IMG/VR virus record: IMGVR_UViG_3300009104_002189 | Location: 1 to 39,567 of that record | Direction: 5' to 3' (one strand) | Length of the DNA: 39,567 nucleotides | Source of the DNA: a virus | In this document: in pieces, positions 16,123 through 25,035 of the stretch | Numbering within the stretch: position 1 is the first letter of the stretch | Layout: each line of letters begins with the position of its first letter | The notes under the pieces: model-generated | Seen by the model: only the letters and a program-made list of their open reading frames with translations | Database searches by the model: none | What the model was told of the DNA's origin: nothing | Made by a program: the position numbers and the translations under genes

Positions 16123-16839
16123 ATGAAAATATTAATAACAGGTAATAAAGGTTTTATAGGTTCAGAACTTTCTAAAAGATTGGAAGAAAAAAATCATAAA
16201 ATTTTTGGTATAGACATTAAAGACGGAAAAAATATATTTACGGCAGAATTACCAGAAGTAGATTTAGTAATTCATTTAGCCGCTATAGGAGGAGTACGTG
16301 AATCAATGTCTGATCCTAAAAAATACTGGGATATGAACGTAGAAGGAACTAGAAAAATTTTAGAACATTATCAAAAAACAAGAGTGTTATATGCAGGTTC
16401 AAGTTCACAATATGAACCACATTTAAATCCATATGCCGCTACAAAAAATGTAATTGAATACATACCTCATCCTAATTCAGTATGTATGAGATTTCATACA
16501 GTTTATTCTAAAACACCTAGATTTAATATGTTCTTTGACAAATTATTAAATGGAAAATTAGAATATGTTACCAATCATAAAAGAGATTTTATTCATGTAG
16601 AAGATTTGTGTAGTGCAATATTATGTATTATAGACAATCCATTTTTTAAAGGACCTCTTGATATAGGCACTGGACAAAATATTAGAATAAGAGATATAGC
16701 ACCTAATTTACCTGTAAAAGAAATAACATTGGGAGAACGTGAAGAAACTTTAGCTGACCTTACTAAAATAAAATCTTTAGGATGGAAACCTAAATGGACA
16801 GTACAAAAATTTTTAAGCGAGGAGGGATTTGATTTATGA
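16123..16839 (+). CDS. NAD-dependent sugar-nucleotide epimerase/dehydratase (extended SDR)
   Basis: A 238-residue extended SDR. ILITGNKGFIGSEL has the dinucleotide-binding GxxGxxG (7-13). LVIHLAAIGGVRESM is the HxAA motif. YAGSSSQYEPHLNPYAATKN supplies the catalytic Ser region and Y104-x3-K108. RDFIHVEDLCSAI is the conserved 'RDFv.V.D....' segment, and GPLDIGTGQNIRIRDI follows. At 238 aa it is shorter than GalE-type enzymes (about 320-340), mainly in the C-terminal substrate domain. It probably interconverts nucleotide sugars for the neighbouring transferases. It overlaps the cupin gene by four bases. Confidence 0.85.
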   Translation: MKILITGNKGFIGSELSKRLEEKNHKIFGIDIKDGKNIFTAELPEVDLVIHLAAIGGVRESMSDPKKYWDMNVEGTRKILEHYQKTRVLYAGSSSQYEPHLNPYAATKNVIEYIPHPNSVCMRFHTVYSKTPRFNMFFDKLLNGKLEYVTNHKRDFIHVEDLCSAILCIIDNPFFKGPLDIGTGQNIRIRDIAPNLPVKEITLGEREETLADLTKIKSLGWKPKWTVQKFLSEEGFDL

Positions 16840-17207
16840 AGCAAGGAAAAATTTGGGGACAAACAGAATTAATACACGCAAATGGTGTATTAGAATTCCA
16901 TAGAATAGATTTTAAGAAAAATGTACAATGCTCTAAACATAAACACAAATATAAATGGAATGGCTTCTATGTTGTTTCAGGTAAGTTAATGGTAAAAGTT
17001 TGGAAAACTGACCAAGGATTAATAGATGAAACAATACTTAAAGCAGGAGATTGGACAAGAATTAAACCTGGAGAATATCATCAATTTATAGGATTACAAG
17101 ATGGTGTTGCTTTTGAATTATATTGGGCACAATTTGATCATGATGATATAGAAAGAGCAAACGCTGGTCAACGGGTTAATGAAGATATAGACAGAACAAA
17201 TGATTAA
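16836..17207 (+). CDS. Cupin-domain protein (mannose-6-phosphate isomerase-like)
   Basis: A 123-residue single cupin. The first motif includes SKHKHKYKWNGFYVVSGKL (H35, H37, then the Gly after the strand), and the second is GDWTRIKPGEYHQFIGL (P78-G79, H82). These are the metal-binding residues of the beta-barrel. The family includes sugar-phosphate isomerases and dTDP-sugar epimerases or isomerases, which fits its place between an epimerase and a glycosyltransferase. It overlaps its neighbours by four and eight bases. Substrate not determinable. Confidence 0.75.
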   Translation: MKQGKIWGQTELIHANGVLEFHRIDFKKNVQCSKHKHKYKWNGFYVVSGKLMVKVWKTDQGLIDETILKAGDWTRIKPGEYHQFIGLQDGVAFELYWAQFDHDDIERANAGQRVNEDIDRTND

Positions 17208-17877
17208 CATTTTTATAGGATATGATAGCAAAGAAACAGTAGCGTTCAATATACTATCGTATAGTATATTAAAAAATAGTACTAGACCTGTTGCTATTAC
17301 TCCAGTTAACTTACAAAATATAAAAGATAATTTTACTAGAGAACGAAGTAATATAGAATCTACAGAATTTAGTTTTAGTAGATTTATTGTTCCTCACTTA
17401 ATGAATTATAAAGGGTGGGCTTTGTTTATGGATTGTGATCAATTAATGTTAGCAGATGTGGCAGAGCTATGGAGATTAAGAGATGAAAGATATGCTGTAC
17501 AAGTATGCAAACACGATTATATACCAAGAGCTGATAAGAAATTTTTAGGACAAGTACAAACAAAATACGAAAAGAAAAATTGGTCAAGTTTTATGTTAAT
17601 GAATTGTGATAAGTGTACAGCACTAACACCTGACTATGTTAATACTGCTACAGGATTACAATTACACCAATTTAAATGGTTAGCAGATGAAAATCTAATA
17701 GGTGATTTGCCTTTAGAATGGAATTGGTTAGCTGGAGAATATCCACGAAAAGATAATGTTAAAAATGTACATTATACTGAAGGCGGACCTTGGTATGTAG
17801 ATTATTTGCAATCTGATTATGCAAATGAATGGCAACAATATTTTGACGAAGCCACTAAAAGGAATATGAACAAATAA
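17200..17877 (+). CDS. GT8-like glycosyltransferase
   Basis: A 225-residue GT-A protein. INIFIGYDSKETVAFNILSY is the typical opening of this phage/bacterial GT8-related group. FSRFIVPHLMNYKGWALFMD continues into CDQL, giving D-x-D at 78-80. NWSSFMLMNCDKCTALTPDY is the 'sS..l.N' segment and WNWLAGEYP followed by HYTEGGPWYVDY is the C-terminal 'W....g.......H.t.GgPw' element. These features are sharp enough for a confident family call. Donor and acceptor are unknown. It begins inside the end of the cupin gene. Confidence 0.85.
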   Translation: MINIFIGYDSKETVAFNILSYSILKNSTRPVAITPVNLQNIKDNFTRERSNIESTEFSFSRFIVPHLMNYKGWALFMDCDQLMLADVAELWRLRDERYAVQVCKHDYIPRADKKFLGQVQTKYEKKNWSSFMLMNCDKCTALTPDYVNTATGLQLHQFKWLADENLIGDLPLEWNWLAGEYPRKDNVKNVHYTEGGPWYVDYLQSDYANEWQQYFDEATKRNMNK

Positions 17878-17878
17878 T

Positions 17879-18703
17879 ATGAATAAATGGTATGCTGTAG
17901 ATCATGATGATGCAATCCTAAAAAATTGGATGGCAGGAATCAAACAAGTGACAGGTCATCCAGATCCTAGTGAATATGACCATTGGGATAATATTAAATT
18001 AACACCTACGACTAATTCTATATCTGTTAGAGGAATGACAAATCATAAAATTATTCACGAGTGTTGGAGAACTAAAAGACCTTTTTATTATGTTGATACA
18101 GGATACATAGGTAATAATCAAAAAAGAAAAGAATGGCATAGAGTAATTCGTAACAATGTACAACATCAAAAACTTGTAGATGTTCCTGCTAATAGGTTAG
18201 TATCACTACAACAATCTTTTCCAGAACTTAAATGGAAAGGTTGGAGAAAAGATGGTGGAGCAATATTACTTGTAACACCTAGTCCTAAACCTTGTAGATT
18301 TTATAATGTAGATAGAGATACATGGGTAGAAGACACTATTGCAACTTTAAAAAAATATACTGATAGAGAAATTATTGTTAGAGATAAAGTAGAAAGACGT
18401 AAAAGAGTTGGAGTAGGTCATATATTTTCTCAAATAAAAAATGACAACATTTATGCTTTAGTAACATATCAATCTATAGGAGCAATAGAAGGAATAATTG
18501 CAGGAGTTCCAGCATTTACAGGAGCACCTACAGCCGCTGATCCAGTTAGCAATCATGACCTAGCAAATATTGAAAATCCAAAGTATTCAGATGAAGAAGA
18601 AATTTGGAAATGGCAAAAATGGTTAGCGTACTGTCAATATACTTCTGGAGAATTATCAAACGGCAATGCATTAAGAATTTTACAAGAAATGGAGTTAGAA
18701 TAA
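17879..18703 (+). CDS. Glycan-cluster protein, paralogue 1 of 3 (possible GT-B-like)
   Basis: A 274-residue protein of a type I do not recognise. It shares a C-terminal plan with the genes at 18703 and 20486: a W-R-x strand start, a hydrophobic strand (GGAILLVTPSP), TYR-like 'KYTDREIIVRDK', a strand with YALVTYQSIGAIEGIIAGVP, then AFTGAPTAADPVSNHDLANI and a final helix with WLAYCQYTSGELSNG. The alternation and the late glycine/proline loop resemble the C-terminal Rossmann half of GT-B transferases or capsule-synthesis proteins. No membrane segment. Start is one base after the preceding stop. Function is inferred only from context. Confidence 0.6.
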   Translation: MNKWYAVDHDDAILKNWMAGIKQVTGHPDPSEYDHWDNIKLTPTTNSISVRGMTNHKIIHECWRTKRPFYYVDTGYIGNNQKRKEWHRVIRNNVQHQKLVDVPANRLVSLQQSFPELKWKGWRKDGGAILLVTPSPKPCRFYNVDRDTWVEDTIATLKKYTDREIIVRDKVERRKRVGVGHIFSQIKNDNIYALVTYQSIGAIEGIIAGVPAFTGAPTAADPVSNHDLANIENPKYSDEEEIWKWQKWLAYCQYTSGELSNGNALRILQEMELE

Positions 18704-19653
18704 TGAAAAGAGTAGTTGCATATATGAAAGTTATTCCACCAGGAAACAAAAGTCCACAAAAGCCTTTAATTATAAAAAATTTTATAGAAGGTGTTAACGC
18801 AAGTGGAGATCAAGGATTAGTTTCTAATGGTTGGTCAATTATAGATGCAGATGTATCTGTTATTCAAGGCTATGTACATAAAAATTCAAAACAAACACGT
18901 CATTTACTTTTAAGAAAAAATGTTCATGAAAATCAAATTAAAAAAGGAAAAAGATGTTTAATTGTTGACAGTAGTTTATTTTTATGGGCAGATCCTAAAC
19001 AAGAAAAAACATATTTAAGATATGGCTTTGACGGAATATTTCCTAATACAGCAGAATATTGTAATAAAGAACCAGACCCTAATAGATGGGAAATAATTAA
19101 AAAGAATCTTAATGTAGACCTTAAACCTTGGAGAACTACAAGTAGAGATGGCTTTATATTAATTTGTTGTCAGAGAGATGGTGGATGGAGTATGGAAGGT
19201 ATGCCTGTTATGAATTGGTTAAGAGACGTTATGACTAAAATTAGAACGTATACTGATAGACGTGTTAAGATTAGATTCCACCCAGGTGATAAAAATACAG
19301 CAAAACACCAAGCAATGATTAGAGAATGGATAAAAGCACGAAACGTACAATTCCAAGGAGTAGAAGTTAGTTGGTCAAAAGATATTAGAGATGAGTATGC
19401 AGGAGCATATGCAGTTGTTGGACATAATTCAAGTCCTACTGTATCTAGTGTAATTGAAGGAATACCTACTTTTATAACTGATCCTGAACGAGCTCAATCG
19501 GCTCCAGTAACACATCATTCATTTGCAGAAATAGAAAAACCTAGAGATTTTGATAGAGAATTATGGGTTCGACAAATGGCGCAAGTACATTGGACGTTAG
19601 ATGAATTAAAAGATGGTACTGCTTGGAAACATTTAAGAAAGTGGGTTAAATGA
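18703..19653 (+). CDS. Glycan-cluster protein, paralogue 2 of 3
   Basis: Start at 18703 overlaps the previous stop (TAATG); 316 residues. The N-terminal domain reads like a Rossmann unit (GLVSNGWSIIDADVSVIQGY, CLIVDSSLFLWADP). The C-terminal domain repeats the paralogue pattern: PWRTTSRDGFILICCQRDGG, TYTDRRVKIRFHPGDK, YAGAYAVVGHNSSPTVSSVI, EGIPTFITDPERAQSAPVTH and QVHWTLDELKDGTAW. The 'R-x-HPGDK' element occurs in place of the 'VRDK' of paralogue 1. It could be a GT-B glycosyltransferase or a polysaccharide-export-like protein. Overlaps the next gene by four bases. Confidence 0.6.
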   Translation: MKRVVAYMKVIPPGNKSPQKPLIIKNFIEGVNASGDQGLVSNGWSIIDADVSVIQGYVHKNSKQTRHLLLRKNVHENQIKKGKRCLIVDSSLFLWADPKQEKTYLRYGFDGIFPNTAEYCNKEPDPNRWEIIKKNLNVDLKPWRTTSRDGFILICCQRDGGWSMEGMPVMNWLRDVMTKIRTYTDRRVKIRFHPGDKNTAKHQAMIREWIKARNVQFQGVEVSWSKDIRDEYAGAYAVVGHNSSPTVSSVIEGIPTFITDPERAQSAPVTHHSFAEIEKPRDFDRELWVRQMAQVHWTLDELKDGTAWKHLRKWVK

Positions 19654-20489
19654 AAAACTACAAAGTAGTAACTACCTTTCATCAAAAAGGAATGGATTTG
19701 TATGGGCAAAGATTTATAGATTCTTTTAATAAAAATGTAGATAAAAGTATACGACTAGAAGTATTTGCAGAAAATTGTAATCCACAAGGAGATGAAAGAA
19801 CTACAATTCATAATAGTAACGTTATTACTAAACTAACAGCTTTTAAAAATAAATGGAAAGATGTTCCTAAAGCAAATGGTATATGTCCTTTTCCTGAAAA
19901 GCGTCCACGAGATCATCATAAAAAATTTAAATGGGACGCAATAAGATTTGCAAATAAAGTTTATTCTGTATTACATAGTGCAGAAGATGAAAACACAGAT
20001 TGGTTAATATGGATGGACGCTGATGTTGTTGTACATAGTCAATGGCCACTTCAAGACTTTACAAAATTATTTCCTGATACAAGATGGTTAACATTTGTTG
20101 GAAGAGGAAGAGGAGCTCAAACATGGCCCGAGTGTGGATTTTATGGAATGAATTTAAAACATCCTTCTTGTAAAAAGTTTTTAAAAGATTTTGAACGTGT
20201 ATATGAAGATGCTGAAAAAGGTATATTTTTATTATCTGAATGGCACGACTCATATGTGTTTGGACAGTTATTAAAAAGTGCAAGACTGCAAGATGCAGAT
20301 GTACTAGATTATAGCGAAAACATATACAATAGGACCGCAAAGACGGGCGGAGGCGGGCATCCTTTCATCAACTGCGTACTAGGTACCTGGCTAGATCATT
20401 TAAAAGGAGATTCTCGAAAACAAAAAGGAACTAGCCTAAAAACAGATTTAATGATAGGTCGTAATGAAGAATATTGGAAAAATATATGA
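19650..20489 (+). CDS. GT-A-type glycosyltransferase-like protein
   Basis: A 279-residue protein with VVTTFHQKGMDLYGQRFIDS at the start and TDWLIWMDADVVVHSQWPL containing D-x-D at 123-125. ECGFYGMNLKHPSCKKFL and LSEWHDSYVFGQLL (a 'W-D' acceptor motif) follow. I associate this arrangement with putative glycosyltransferases of marine phages and bacteria. The codons near 20330-20400 are unusually GC-rich (TGGHPFINC region) compared with the surroundings. It overlaps both neighbours by four bases and separates two of the three paralogues. Confidence 0.7.
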   Translation: MKNYKVVTTFHQKGMDLYGQRFIDSFNKNVDKSIRLEVFAENCNPQGDERTTIHNSNVITKLTAFKNKWKDVPKANGICPFPEKRPRDHHKKFKWDAIRFANKVYSVLHSAEDENTDWLIWMDADVVVHSQWPLQDFTKLFPDTRWLTFVGRGRGAQTWPECGFYGMNLKHPSCKKFLKDFERVYEDAEKGIFLLSEWHDSYVFGQLLKSARLQDADVLDYSENIYNRTAKTGGGGHPFINCVLGTWLDHLKGDSRKQKGTSLKTDLMIGRNEEYWKNI

Positions 20490-21325
20490 AATTTAGTGTG
20501 TTTACAGATTTTGGTTCTTTAAATAGTGTTCCAGTTTTTAATGCAGTAATAAAAGGTTTATTAAAATTAGAACATGAAGTAGTTGTAAACTCTTTGGATG
20601 CCGATGTGGCTGTTATATGGTCATTACTATGGCACGGAAGAATGGAACCTAATAAAAGAATATGGCAAGAATTTCATCGACAAAATAAAAAAGTATTAGT
20701 AATAGAAGTAGGAAATATTAAAAGAAATATTACTTGGAAAGTTGGCATTAATGGAATAAATCGAAAAGCCGACTTTGGTCAAATGGGTAATGGTCCTGAC
20801 AGAGCAAATAAATTTAATTTAAAATATAGTCCCTGGAGGACTGCAGGTGATCATATATTAATATGTTCTCAACATGACAAAAGTGAACAATGGAAAGATA
20901 TGCCACCATTAAATCAGTATTTGCATGAAACCATTGATAAAATTAGAGAACATTCAAAAAGAAAAATAATAATAAGAACTCATCCTAGATGTCCTGTACA
21001 ATTAAATTTAAAACACGAAAGTCAAGTAGGAATGCAAGTACCTAAACAAATTAAAGACAGTTATGATGACTTCGACTTTGATCTAACAAATTGTTGGGCA
21101 GTAGTTAGTGAAAGTAGTAACCCAGGTATTACAGCAGTTCTTAATGGAATACCTGCATTTGTAGGTAAAGACAGTCTTGCATATGACGTAGGAAATACTG
21201 ATTTCTCCCACATAGAAGACCCAAAAATGCCCGACAGGCAACAATGGCTCCAAGATTATGCATATACAGAGTGGACCACAGAAGAAATAGCGGAAGGATT
21301 ACCATTTTCTAGATTGACTTTTTGA
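20486..21325 (+). CDS. Glycan-cluster protein, paralogue 3 of 3
   Basis: Start at 20486 overlaps the previous stop (ATGA); 279 residues. N-terminal domain: VFTDFGSLNSVPVFNAVIKG, EVVVNSLDADVAVIWSLLWH, VLVIEVGNIKR. The shared C-terminal domain: PWRTAGDHILICSQHDKSEQ, KRKIIIRTHPRC, CWAVVSESSNPGITAVLNGI, PAFVGKDSLAYDVGNTDFSH and AYTEWTTEEIAEG. It is the last gene of the block. The -35 element of the next promoter lies inside its final codons. Likely the same activity class as paralogues 1 and 2 on a different glycan linkage; unproven. Confidence 0.6.
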   Translation: MKFSVFTDFGSLNSVPVFNAVIKGLLKLEHEVVVNSLDADVAVIWSLLWHGRMEPNKRIWQEFHRQNKKVLVIEVGNIKRNITWKVGINGINRKADFGQMGNGPDRANKFNLKYSPWRTAGDHILICSQHDKSEQWKDMPPLNQYLHETIDKIREHSKRKIIIRTHPRCPVQLNLKHESQVGMQVPKQIKDSYDDFDFDLTNCWAVVSESSNPGITAVLNGIPAFVGKDSLAYDVGNTDFSHIEDPKMPDRQQWLQDYAYTEWTTEEIAEGLPFSRLTF

Positions 21326-21342
21326 TAATACCAAAGTATAAT
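21314..21342 (+). promoter_or_regulatory. Near-consensus sigma70 promoter, start codon at expected +1
   Basis: TTGACT at 21314-21319, a 17-bp spacer and perfect TATAAT at 21337-21342. The ATG of the next gene begins at 21350, seven bases later, so the message would be leaderless or nearly so. AAGG (21345-21348) touches the ATG too closely to act as a normal Shine-Dalgarno. Confidence 0.8.
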
Positions 21343-21349
21343 ATAAGGT

Positions 21350-22633
21350 ATGCAAAAAATCTCAATAGAAGCTTGTTTGGAAATGATGGTAGGCTTGAGT
21401 GATAAGCCAGTTAATCCGCCATTTATTATACTAGATAAAGATAGAAAAATATTAACCGACATTGCCAAAAAAGTTTATAGAGGTACTGCTTTAACTGATA
21501 GACAGTACGCAACTGTAAAAAGAGTCCTTAGAACTAACTACTCTACACAATTTAAAAATAGAGATATTGATATCCATGCATCATCAAATATATTACGTAA
21601 ACCACTAAGACAAATAGATAGAAGTTCTTATATTAAAATTGGAAATTATAAAGAATTTGTTTACGATCCTTTTAGTTATTATGCATATCAACCAAACCAT
21701 AAAGTTCTTGTAATAAGATTTCCTTTTAATGTTATGTATAGTAAACTTATGGGGGAAGTTAGAAAATGTTTTCCTTTTTATAGAACTCATAAACAAAAGG
21801 ATAAAAACAAATATATTCTTCCTTATAATGAACGTTTAGCTCATAAAGTAGTAGATAAGTTTAAAGGCAAAATAGCAGATATCGATCCAACATTATTAGA
21901 GATTCATGAAAAGTGTGAATACTTTTATAATAATAAACAAGAATTTCTACCAGGAATTTATGATTTCAAAATTAAAAATTGTTTACCAAAAACGTCTGAA
22001 CACTATGTAAATAAGTTTGGGCAACCAAGTCCTAGTAACTTATTTTTATTTAAAGATAGAAGTGAATATTTGGGATTAAAATATTTTAGTGGACTACATT
22101 TAGAACACTCATTAGCCGATCAAGATGAGTTTACTAAAAGGCTTGTTAAACGTAAAGCATCTGTAGTTGTTGTTGAAAAGAAAAAATGGGAATTAAAACA
22201 AGTAATAAAAACAATGTTTGATTTAAAAAGAATTCCTTTATTGGTAGTATTACCAGTATTTCCAAAAAAAGATCCTGCTGAATCTTTGGAAGCATCACAT
22301 AAAATTTTTAAAAACTATGTAGACAATAAAGACATTTCGGTATTGTTTAGATTAGAAAACATGGAATCTGGTATTAAGTTTAACGAGTATGTTCGTGAAA
22401 ATGGACTTAATAATAAACTTGCAAATAATACAAAAATAGTGTACATTAATAATAAGAAGATTCCAAAACCTTTATTAAGATTTAATTGGGAACCGGAAGG
22501 CGTATTATGTCTTGATACTACAAGGAATTACAGCAAAGTAAATTCTTTTGAAGAAGAATTTGATTTAGTTGTTCAATATGCTACTGAAGAACATAGCCCT
22601 TGGAATCCATATTTTGTTATGGAAAATATATGA
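21350..22633 (+). CDS. Conserved protein upstream of uvsW, unknown function
   Basis: A 427-residue soluble protein with no family I can name. The N-terminal ~75 residues include ILTDIAKKVYRGTALTDRQY. The central part has YKEFVYDPFSYYAYQPNHKV and VLVIRFPFNV, with several Lys/Arg-rich segments. SVVVVEKKKWELKQVIKTMF and RIPLLVVLPVFPKKDPAESL look like alternating strands and helices of a Rossmann-like domain. It overlaps uvsW by four bases, so the two are translationally coupled and may cooperate in recombination or replication-fork processing. Its strong early-type promoter implies expression by host RNA polymerase. Confidence 0.65.
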   Translation: MQKISIEACLEMMVGLSDKPVNPPFIILDKDRKILTDIAKKVYRGTALTDRQYATVKRVLRTNYSTQFKNRDIDIHASSNILRKPLRQIDRSSYIKIGNYKEFVYDPFSYYAYQPNHKVLVIRFPFNVMYSKLMGEVRKCFPFYRTHKQKDKNKYILPYNERLAHKVVDKFKGKIADIDPTLLEIHEKCEYFYNNKQEFLPGIYDFKIKNCLPKTSEHYVNKFGQPSPSNLFLFKDRSEYLGLKYFSGLHLEHSLADQDEFTKRLVKRKASVVVVEKKKWELKQVIKTMFDLKRIPLLVVLPVFPKKDPAESLEASHKIFKNYVDNKDISVLFRLENMESGIKFNEYVRENGLNNKLANNTKIVYINNKKIPKPLLRFNWEPEGVLCLDTTRNYSKVNSFEEEFDLVVQYATEEHSPWNPYFVMENI

Positions 22634-24084
22634 GTTGTAAAATAGTAATCAACGACGAAGTCAATATAAAAATTGAAGGGCTACCTGTCGATGTACGAAG
22701 AAAAATAGCAAATAATTTAAAATGGGAAGTCCCTTATGCAAGATACTTGCCTCAATATAAATTAGGAAGATGGGATGGTAAGATAGGTTTCTTTGGTTTA
22801 GGTGGTAGCGGTTTTGTTAATCATTTAGATAAAATTTTAGAATTACTTAATAAGCAAGGCGTTGAAGTAGGTTCTATAGAAGATAACAGAAAGAAATATG
22901 ATTTAAAATTCCTACCTATAGATAAAAATTATTTTGGAAATAAAACGTGGCCCAAAGGTCATATTTGTGAAGGACAAAAAATTGTACTTCGTGATTATCA
23001 AGTAGATGTTGTTAATAATTTTATAAAACAACCTCAATCATTACAAGAAGTTGCCACAGGTGCAGGTAAAACAATTGTTACTGCTTGTTTATCTAGCTTA
23101 TGTGAAAGACTTGGAAGAACTGTTGTAATAGTACCTAATAAAAGTTTAGTTACACAAACAGAAGAAGATTATGTTAATGTAGGTCTTGATGTTGGTGTGT
23201 ACTTTGGTGACCGTAAAGAATTAAACAAAACTCATACTATTTGTACTTGGCAATCTTTAAATGTTTTAGATAAAAAAGCAAAAGCTGGACAATCTACATT
23301 ATCCTTAACTGAATTTTTAAGTGGTGTACAAACATTAATAATAGATGAAGTACACCAAGCAAAAGCAGATGTTTTAAAAAAATTACTAACACATCATTTA
23401 AAAAATTCTCCAGTAAGATGGGGATTAACAGGAACAATACCAAAAGAACAATTTGAATTTCAAAGTTTATTAGTTGCTATAGGTCCTGTTATTAATCAAA
23501 TATCTGCAAAAGAATTACAAGATAAAGGTATCTTATCTAAGTGTCACGTTAATATAGTACAACTAGTAGACACTTTAGTACATAGAACATATCAAGAAGA
23601 ATTAAGTTATTTGGTTACAACAAAAGATAGATTAACATACATAGCAAAATTAATAGGCAAAATAAAAGATACAGGCAATACACTAATATTAGTAGACAGA
23701 TTAAAGGCAGGAGAGAAATTAAAAGAATTAATTCCTAATAGTGTTTTTATTAAAGGCGAAACAAAATTACAAGAAAGAAAAGAACAATACGATGAAATTT
23801 CTAGTTCAGATAATAAAATAATAATTGCAACATATGGCGTTGCATCTATTGGAATTAATATTCCTAGAATATTTAATTTAGTATTAATAGAGGCAGGTAA
23901 ATCATTTATAAGGGTAATACAGTCAATAGGTCGTGGCATAAGAAAGGCAAAAGATAAAGACTTTGTTCAAATATGGGACATAACATCTACTTGTAAGTTT
24001 GCTAAAAGGCATCTTACACGAAGAAAGAAATTTTATAAAGAAGCTAACTATCCATTTACTGTAGAAAAAGTACAATGGAATTAG
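22630..24084 (+). CDS. uvsW: UvsW, SF2 DNA/RNA helicase
   Basis: Start chosen at 22630, where ATG overlaps the previous stop (ATGA); 484 residues (T4 UvsW is 503). The N-terminal UvsW-specific domain includes YLPQYKLGRWDGKIGFF. Motif Q/I: VLRDYQVDVVNNF then EVATGAGKTIV (Walker A 142-148). Motif II is LIIDEVHQAK with DEVH at 239-242, motif III RWGLTGTIPK, and motif VI FIRVIQSIGRGIRKAKDK. In T4 it unwinds branched DNA and R-loops and drives the switch from origin-dependent to recombination-dependent replication. All helicase motifs are intact. Confidence 0.96.
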   Translation: MSCKIVINDEVNIKIEGLPVDVRRKIANNLKWEVPYARYLPQYKLGRWDGKIGFFGLGGSGFVNHLDKILELLNKQGVEVGSIEDNRKKYDLKFLPIDKNYFGNKTWPKGHICEGQKIVLRDYQVDVVNNFIKQPQSLQEVATGAGKTIVTACLSSLCERLGRTVVIVPNKSLVTQTEEDYVNVGLDVGVYFGDRKELNKTHTICTWQSLNVLDKKAKAGQSTLSLTEFLSGVQTLIIDEVHQAKADVLKKLLTHHLKNSPVRWGLTGTIPKEQFEFQSLLVAIGPVINQISAKELQDKGILSKCHVNIVQLVDTLVHRTYQEELSYLVTTKDRLTYIAKLIGKIKDTGNTLILVDRLKAGEKLKELIPNSVFIKGETKLQERKEQYDEISSSDNKIIIATYGVASIGINIPRIFNLVLIEAGKSFIRVIQSIGRGIRKAKDKDFVQIWDITSTCKFAKRHLTRRKKFYKEANYPFTVEKVQWN

Positions 24085-24099
24085 CACAGAAAGAAAGAA

Positions 24100-24606
24100 A
24101 TGAGAATATTAACATTAGAAAACGAAACTTTTTTACTGAATAAATTACCAGAACACGTATCAGATGATATGTGTTTTTCGGTTTTAGATAATAGCAATCC
24201 TAAGGAACCCGATTTCTTTTTTATTCCTTTAATTTATATAGAAAGTTTTAGTAGTCCTGCTGTTGTTTTAGACATCGGAGGAAATGAATTAATAATGCCT
24301 TTAGATTGGAGTATAGGTGTAGGCGATAAAGAAGATAGTACTTCTGTAGAAGTTGTTCCTTTAACTAGTATTACGGATAGAGGTTTTCAAGCATTTTTGT
24401 TTAATCCTTTAAATGGATTTAAAGCAGAATTTATGGAAGTTAAAGTATTAAATTTTTATAATGATATTAAATGGTATTTCCCTAAAGTAAAAAATAATCA
24501 ATTAATATCTACGCCTATTACAACAGGTAAAGAACCTTTGTGTGCATTTTTTGTTAAAGATATATCAAGACAATGTGAAACTATTGAATATGGATTGTTA
24601 TTATAA
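24100..24606 (+). CDS. Conserved marine T4-like protein downstream of uvsW
   Basis: A 168-residue, beta-rich acidic protein. DFFFIPLIYIESFSSPAVVL, IMPLDWSIGVGDKED, TSITDRGFQAFLFNPLNGF and DIKWYFPKVKNNQL are segments I recognise from cyanophage proteins in the same place. No enzyme motif or membrane segment is visible. AGAAAGAAAG precedes the ATG. The conserved linkage to uvsW and small replication or transcription genes suggests a replication or transcription accessory, but its activity is unknown. Confidence 0.75.
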   Translation: MRILTLENETFLLNKLPEHVSDDMCFSVLDNSNPKEPDFFFIPLIYIESFSSPAVVLDIGGNELIMPLDWSIGVGDKEDSTSVEVVPLTSITDRGFQAFLFNPLNGFKAEFMEVKVLNFYNDIKWYFPKVKNNQLISTPITTGKEPLCAFFVKDISRQCETIEYGLLL

Positions 24607-24806
24607 TGGGTAGACATAGTAAACAAGAACCTCAAAGTAAAGGTATGAACATGGATGTTCAATACGAAAAAGGTAAGGCGTGGGACGGACAAAGTCGTCC
24701 ATCGGATGATGCATATAGGAAAGGATACAATGCTATTAACTGGAACAACAAAAAAAATGTCAAAAAGAAAAAGAGAAAACCTAAAAAAAATAAAAAGAAC
24801 TCTTAA
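24606..24806 (+). CDS. Small basic protein
   Basis: A 66-residue protein starting on the last base of the previous stop. The first half is polar (KQEPQSKGMNMDVQYEKG), with GRPS-like SRPSDDAYRKGYNAINW. The last 18 residues are almost entirely Lys/Asn/Arg, as expected for a nucleic-acid-binding tail. It overlaps the following gene by 50 bases in another frame. No family recognised. Confidence 0.55.
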   Translation: MGRHSKQEPQSKGMNMDVQYEKGKAWDGQSRPSDDAYRKGYNAINWNNKKNVKKKKRKPKKNKKNS

Positions 24807-25035
24807 AAACGGACTTATAATTAAAGCACCTGTGTTAAGAATACCAACAGGAAAAAGTAAGAAATTAACAGACGTTTGGTTAACACAAGATTACATACCA
24901 GAACTTTTAGATATAATTAAGAAGAAAAAATTGTCTTTAAAAAATATAAAAACAATGGACGAAGGTCATATTAAAATTACTTTTCATGATCCTAGACACG
25001 CAACATTATTTGGATTGCATTATGAAAAAATCTAG
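24757..25035 (+). CDS. Small basic hypothetical protein
   Basis: Start placed at 24757 (92 residues); an earlier ATG in frame at 24655 would lie wholly inside the preceding gene. The N-terminus is very basic (MSKRKRENLKKIKRTLKNG). It continues with IIKAPVLRIPTGKSKKL, DVWLTQDYIPELLDIIKKKK and a beta strand HIKITFHDPRHATLFGLH. It overlaps the next gene by 14 bases. No known motif; charge suggests nucleic-acid contact. Confidence 0.55.
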   Translation: MSKRKRENLKKIKRTLKNGLIIKAPVLRIPTGKSKKLTDVWLTQDYIPELLDIIKKKKLSLKNIKTMDEGHIKITFHDPRHATLFGLHYEKI

